A DNA stretch of 64,000 nt. Source: Brachionus plicatilis (Eukaryota; Rotifera; Eurotatoria; Ploima; Brachionidae). This document shows positions 61,501-64,000 of the stretch, piece after piece (positions within the stretch are counted from its first letter, which is position 1; each line of letters begins with the position of its first letter). The DNA is taken from assembly GCA_010279815.1 (NCBI GenBank), contig QEOQ01000486.1, positions 898,935-962,934 of the forward strand, in the 5' to 3' direction. The notes under the pieces were generated by a model. That model was given only the letters and a program-made list of their open reading frames with translations. It did no database searches and had not been told where the DNA came from. The translations under genes were made by a program, and so were the position numbers.

Positions 61501-64000
61501 ATGTGAAAAAAATAGCATCTTTTTAAGTAAAATAAAAAAATTTAGGGTAAATTTCTCAGAATTACGATCTCATGATTTTTGGAAGAGATTTTTTTTAATA
61601 AAAAATTCGAAACGATCATTTAAAATTTTAAAACTTAATTAATCTAATGGTTTTGATAATTTTTCAGAAATAAATACTAAGCATTATTAGATATGTTATG
61701 TAAAATAATGTTTCATTATCAAATTAACATCAAAATGATTGATCTCTTATTTTTATTTAATAAAAACAATCAATAATTTAAATAATTCAGGTTAAGTTAA
61801 TTCAAAAATTCAAATTCAAAACTTTTATGTTCATTCATTTAAACAACAAAAATTTTATTTTTACACTTAAACAGATTACAAATTTTAAAATAGTAAATTA
61901 TTGTCTTTAGAAGTTAGTTTTCATTAAAATCAATTAAAATATTCAAACCTTTTAAAGTTAAATAAAAAGGGACACTTTAAAATTTTAAATATGAAAATAA
62001 ACTTGATGTGATATGTCAAGTAATTGCTTTGGAAAAAATTTATTTTTTCTCTAAAAACTTCAATTTTCCATAATACTTTATAATTAAGTAAAAAAAATAA
62101 AATTTTTGATTGAATTTTTAGAATAAAAAATTATCCAAAGCTGATTCAATCAATTATTCTTTTGAAGATGTTGAATTTTAAAACTTTTTGTTTTGATTTC
62201 TCATTAAAACTTTGATTTTTAAAAAAGGTAAAAAAATTAAAGTAATAAGAAAACTTGAAAATTGTGAGCATGAACACGAACATGAAATTTACAAAAATTT
62301 TAAAAAATCAACATTTTTGAAGTCAATTAAAAAAAGTTTTTTTAAAAAATTATTAATTTAAATAGAGCATTTTTTTGTACTTTAGATCACTGAATAATTT
62401 GTTTATTTTTTGTCAAAAAGTTCTCTACCTTTGCATTTTTTCCACTTCATCTTCTAAACAAATATCGCAGATCAAGTCATTATCTACTTTCACGAGAACC
62501 AAATTTAGTGTTTATTTCATTGCAAAAATTTTTCATAAATTTTAAATCACAAAAAATTAGCTCACGAAATTGATGAGCTGAGTTCACGAAATAAGAAAAA
62601 TTAGTCAACTAAACGTATTTACATGAGCTTAGCTCACATATCAAAGAAGGTCCAAAATTAATCCCAAAAATAAAACCTCAAAATTCTGCAATAATAAAAA
62701 TTAATTTAAATTATTGTAATATTGCGTTAACTCGCGTAAAACTACCATTGACCAATGAGTCAATTTTTTAAAAAATTCATAATAATTAAAAAAAATCCAA
62801 ATTTTTAGACTCAAACAGTTTTTTCTTGTTAAGAGTAAAAAAAACTAAGAATTTTTAGGGACATAAAAAACTTGCTTAAATTTAAATTTCCAAAGTTAAT
62901 TGATTTCTTTCAAGTTCCATCAGCTTTAAAAGATGAAAACCAGACTGAAGTATATGAATTGACTCAAAATTCATCTGCTGAGCTTGATTGTGTTTCTGTT
63001 GGTTATCCGATTGCCAATATTGATTGGAAATTCGACTCTTTCAATGTAGATTTAAATCCAAGTAAAGTTTTTAATTCATCATGGAATCAGACATCTATTC
63101 TTGTTTTGGAAAATTTGAGCAAAAACGACCAAGGAAATTATTCATGTGGTTTTGTGAGCGATGATGTTGAGCACAAAAAATATTTTCGAATAATTTTTCA
63201 AAGTTTGCATTATTATTTTTTAAATTAAAACTAAATTGAAAAAATTATTCAAGGCAAACCAAAAAGTCCAATTTTAGTCTCAGCAGAAGAAATGGAAGGA
63301 GACTTGATAAAACTAATATGGTACATTGAAGACATCGGCAATTGCGCTCTTGTCAGCGCGGTACTGGAATGGGCGGATAGTTTTGAAACTTCATCTTTCA
63401 ACAGTCTGAGCTGTAAGATTTTATTTAATCAATACTTTTAGGAAACTTTTCAAATTTCCGAACTTATTTTGCCAAATAATTGCTATTGGCAACAAGGACT
63501 TTTCGGCAAATTCTATTAAAAATAATATAAGTTTACAGAAAGGTGTTTTTAATTTTCTTTAAGTGAACGGATGTAAACAAATAACTCTATTTAAAATCTA
63601 ATATCGACTTTTTTTTATTAAAAACACTTTGGTTTATCTAAGTTAGTTTCTTTAAATAGCAAATGAGTTTGGATAAGAGCATTTTTTTACTAAAGTGAGA
63701 ATTTTTTTTATTATAATTATAATTTTGAGCGTTTTGTTTAAATTAATTTCAAAGTTAATCCATTAGAATTAATGAATTTTTAGAAAATAATTTTCTTATC
63801 AATGTAAAATGCTTATTTATTTAATTGTTTATCTTGAGGGCATTTTATTAGAAAATTTTTTCAAAAATTTTAGCCAACAAAAAATTTTTAGAATTAAATC
63901 CTTGATTGTCTGTCATTTATTTATTATTTTTTTTTACAATTATTTAATCAAATTTAGCTAAAAAACCGATACTCAAAAAAAGTAATTTTTAAAAATTTTA
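52549..64000 (+). CDS. Large secreted or surface protein: FN3 units with inserted PAN-like modules, then Ig domains (3' end outside window)
   Basis: Thirteen exons were joined: 52549-52597, 52651-52800, 52859-53071, 55667-55804, 55854-56015, 57624-57866, 57917-58036, 58083-58427, 60193-60282, 60364-61221, 62915-63202, 63254-63412, 63958-63981. Every junction is phase 1. Exon 1 is a signal peptide (MFFLFLLLFHLVLSQ). Exons 2/3/4, 5/6/7 and 8/9 form three units: a first FN3-like half (e.g. SLKISWKQFG), a PAN/apple-like module with C-x3-C-x5-C-x11/12-C, and a second FN3-like half (e.g. NDLYRFRVMVYDE). Exon 10 holds three Ig domains (GIYSCEITL, GTYSCYLDK, GEYSCLDEE), exon 11 a fourth (GNYSCGFVS), and exon 12 the start of another FN3 half. 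It probably acts in adhesion or recognition. The last 24-nt exon is the weakest call. No transmembrane segment lies within the window. Confidence 0.8.
55319..55595. mobile_element. Tc1/mariner-type MITE in intron 3
   Basis: Inverted repeats of ~110 bp begin GTGTTCCGGATTTAGTAA at 55321 and end with its complement at 55593; TA flanks both sides. Arms contain tacgtaaat and taaatttacgt words and a ttgaaatgaaatt centre. No coding content. Confidence 0.85.
56340..56680 (-). pseudogene. Tc1-like transposase C-terminal remnant in intron 5
   Basis: Minus strand reads YIKTLENNPLA, FQKDEALSYSAHSVSYWFKE, then in another frame SPDLNPIKNLLSYMDAKMF, and in a further frame EYVKKFIESMTKRVLVCYNAK. FQxD...A and SPDLNPIxN are signature phrases of Tc1-type transposases. 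At least two frameshifts make it inactive. Confidence 0.85.
57252..57623. repeat. Long inverted repeat ending at the acceptor of exon 6
   Basis: About 130 bp at 57252-57388 is repeated inverted at 57488-57621 (gcaacaaagtgcaacatact / agtatgttccactttgttgc and a long flank). The right arm runs to within two bases of the splice acceptor AG of the PAN exon starting at 57624. It is probably a MITE or a local inverted duplication. Confidence 0.75.
58565..58985. mobile_element. hAT-derived element in intron 8
   Basis: Left (58605-58655) and right (58895-58945) segments are inverted copies rich in aagtca/gacttaa, both with acttaagat, a T run and gtcatytgacctg. Between them, 58751-58893 (+) reads LALKFLSFPASSGPVERLFS, then a stop, then LLTVKNLEATTLL. 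This is the C-terminal dimerisation region of hAT transposases. The stop and truncation show it is dead. Confidence 0.8.
61648..62052. repeat. Dispersed repeat, copy 2 (first copy at 7265-7672), in intron 10
   Basis: Same orientation and same 342-bp core length (61683-62024) as the copy at 7304-7645. The palindromes at its ends are more decayed (attagatatgttatgtaaaa; cttgatgtgatatgtcaag). Confidence 0.75.

Overview
The window is animal nuclear DNA, very AT-rich (roughly three quarters A+T by eye), with intron-containing genes. Most introns are only 47-72 nt long with GT-AG ends; a few are 0.5-3.2 kb and hold transposon remains. The protein families (acinus, PDIA5-type PDI, COP9 subunit 8, FAIM, ZNRF, RBMX2, ITFG1, a membrane-tethered serine protease, PAN/FN3/Ig surface proteins) point to a bilaterian invertebrate. 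Base composition, tiny introns and abundant PAN-like modules would suit a monogonont rotifer such as Brachionus, but that is inference and not proven here. One short run of N (37898-37930) marks an assembly gap.

Layout. 446-3145 (-): acinus homologue. 3620-4335: foldback DNA element with 8-bp target duplication. 6439-6708 (-): small secreted peptide. 6836-7672: two short repeat elements. 9179-11394 (-): PDIA5-like ER oxidoreductase with four CxxC motifs. 14394-15582 (+): type II membrane trypsin-like protein with an altered catalytic Asp. 18803-19422 (-) COP9 subunit 8, 19589-23401 (-) FAIM and 23853-26173 (-) ZNRF E3 ligase form a same-strand cluster. 28781-30271 (-): arylacetamide-deacetylase-like hydrolase with a GC-AG intron. 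32583-33359 (+) membrane-anchored methyltransferase and 33512-34353 (+) RBMX2 lie 152 bp apart. 35640-38060: three-level transposon nest. 38-44 kb: no gene seen. 44040-49064 (+): ITFG1/TIP (LINKIN). 49.6-51.3 kb: MULE-like SWIM fragments, a short-motif array and a non-LTR fragment. 52549 to the window end (+): a large secreted or surface protein.

The last gene is the most unusual item. Thirteen exons could be joined, all at phase-1 junctions. They encode a signal peptide, three consecutive units in which a PAN/apple-like cysteine module sits between the two halves of a fibronectin-III-like fold, then four Ig domains and the start of another FN3. Its introns carry at least five transposon-derived segments (Tc1/mariner MITE, Tc1 transposase remnant, long inverted repeat ending at a splice acceptor, hAT remnant, dispersed repeat).

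Functionally most genes are unrelated housekeeping genes: mRNA splicing and exon-junction complex (acinus, RBMX2), protein folding in the ER (PDIA5), ubiquitin/COP9 control (CSN8, ZNRF) and cell-surface adhesion (ITFG1, Ig/FN3/PAN gene). All exon models were joined by hand from splice-site consensus and reading phase; none was checked against transcripts.
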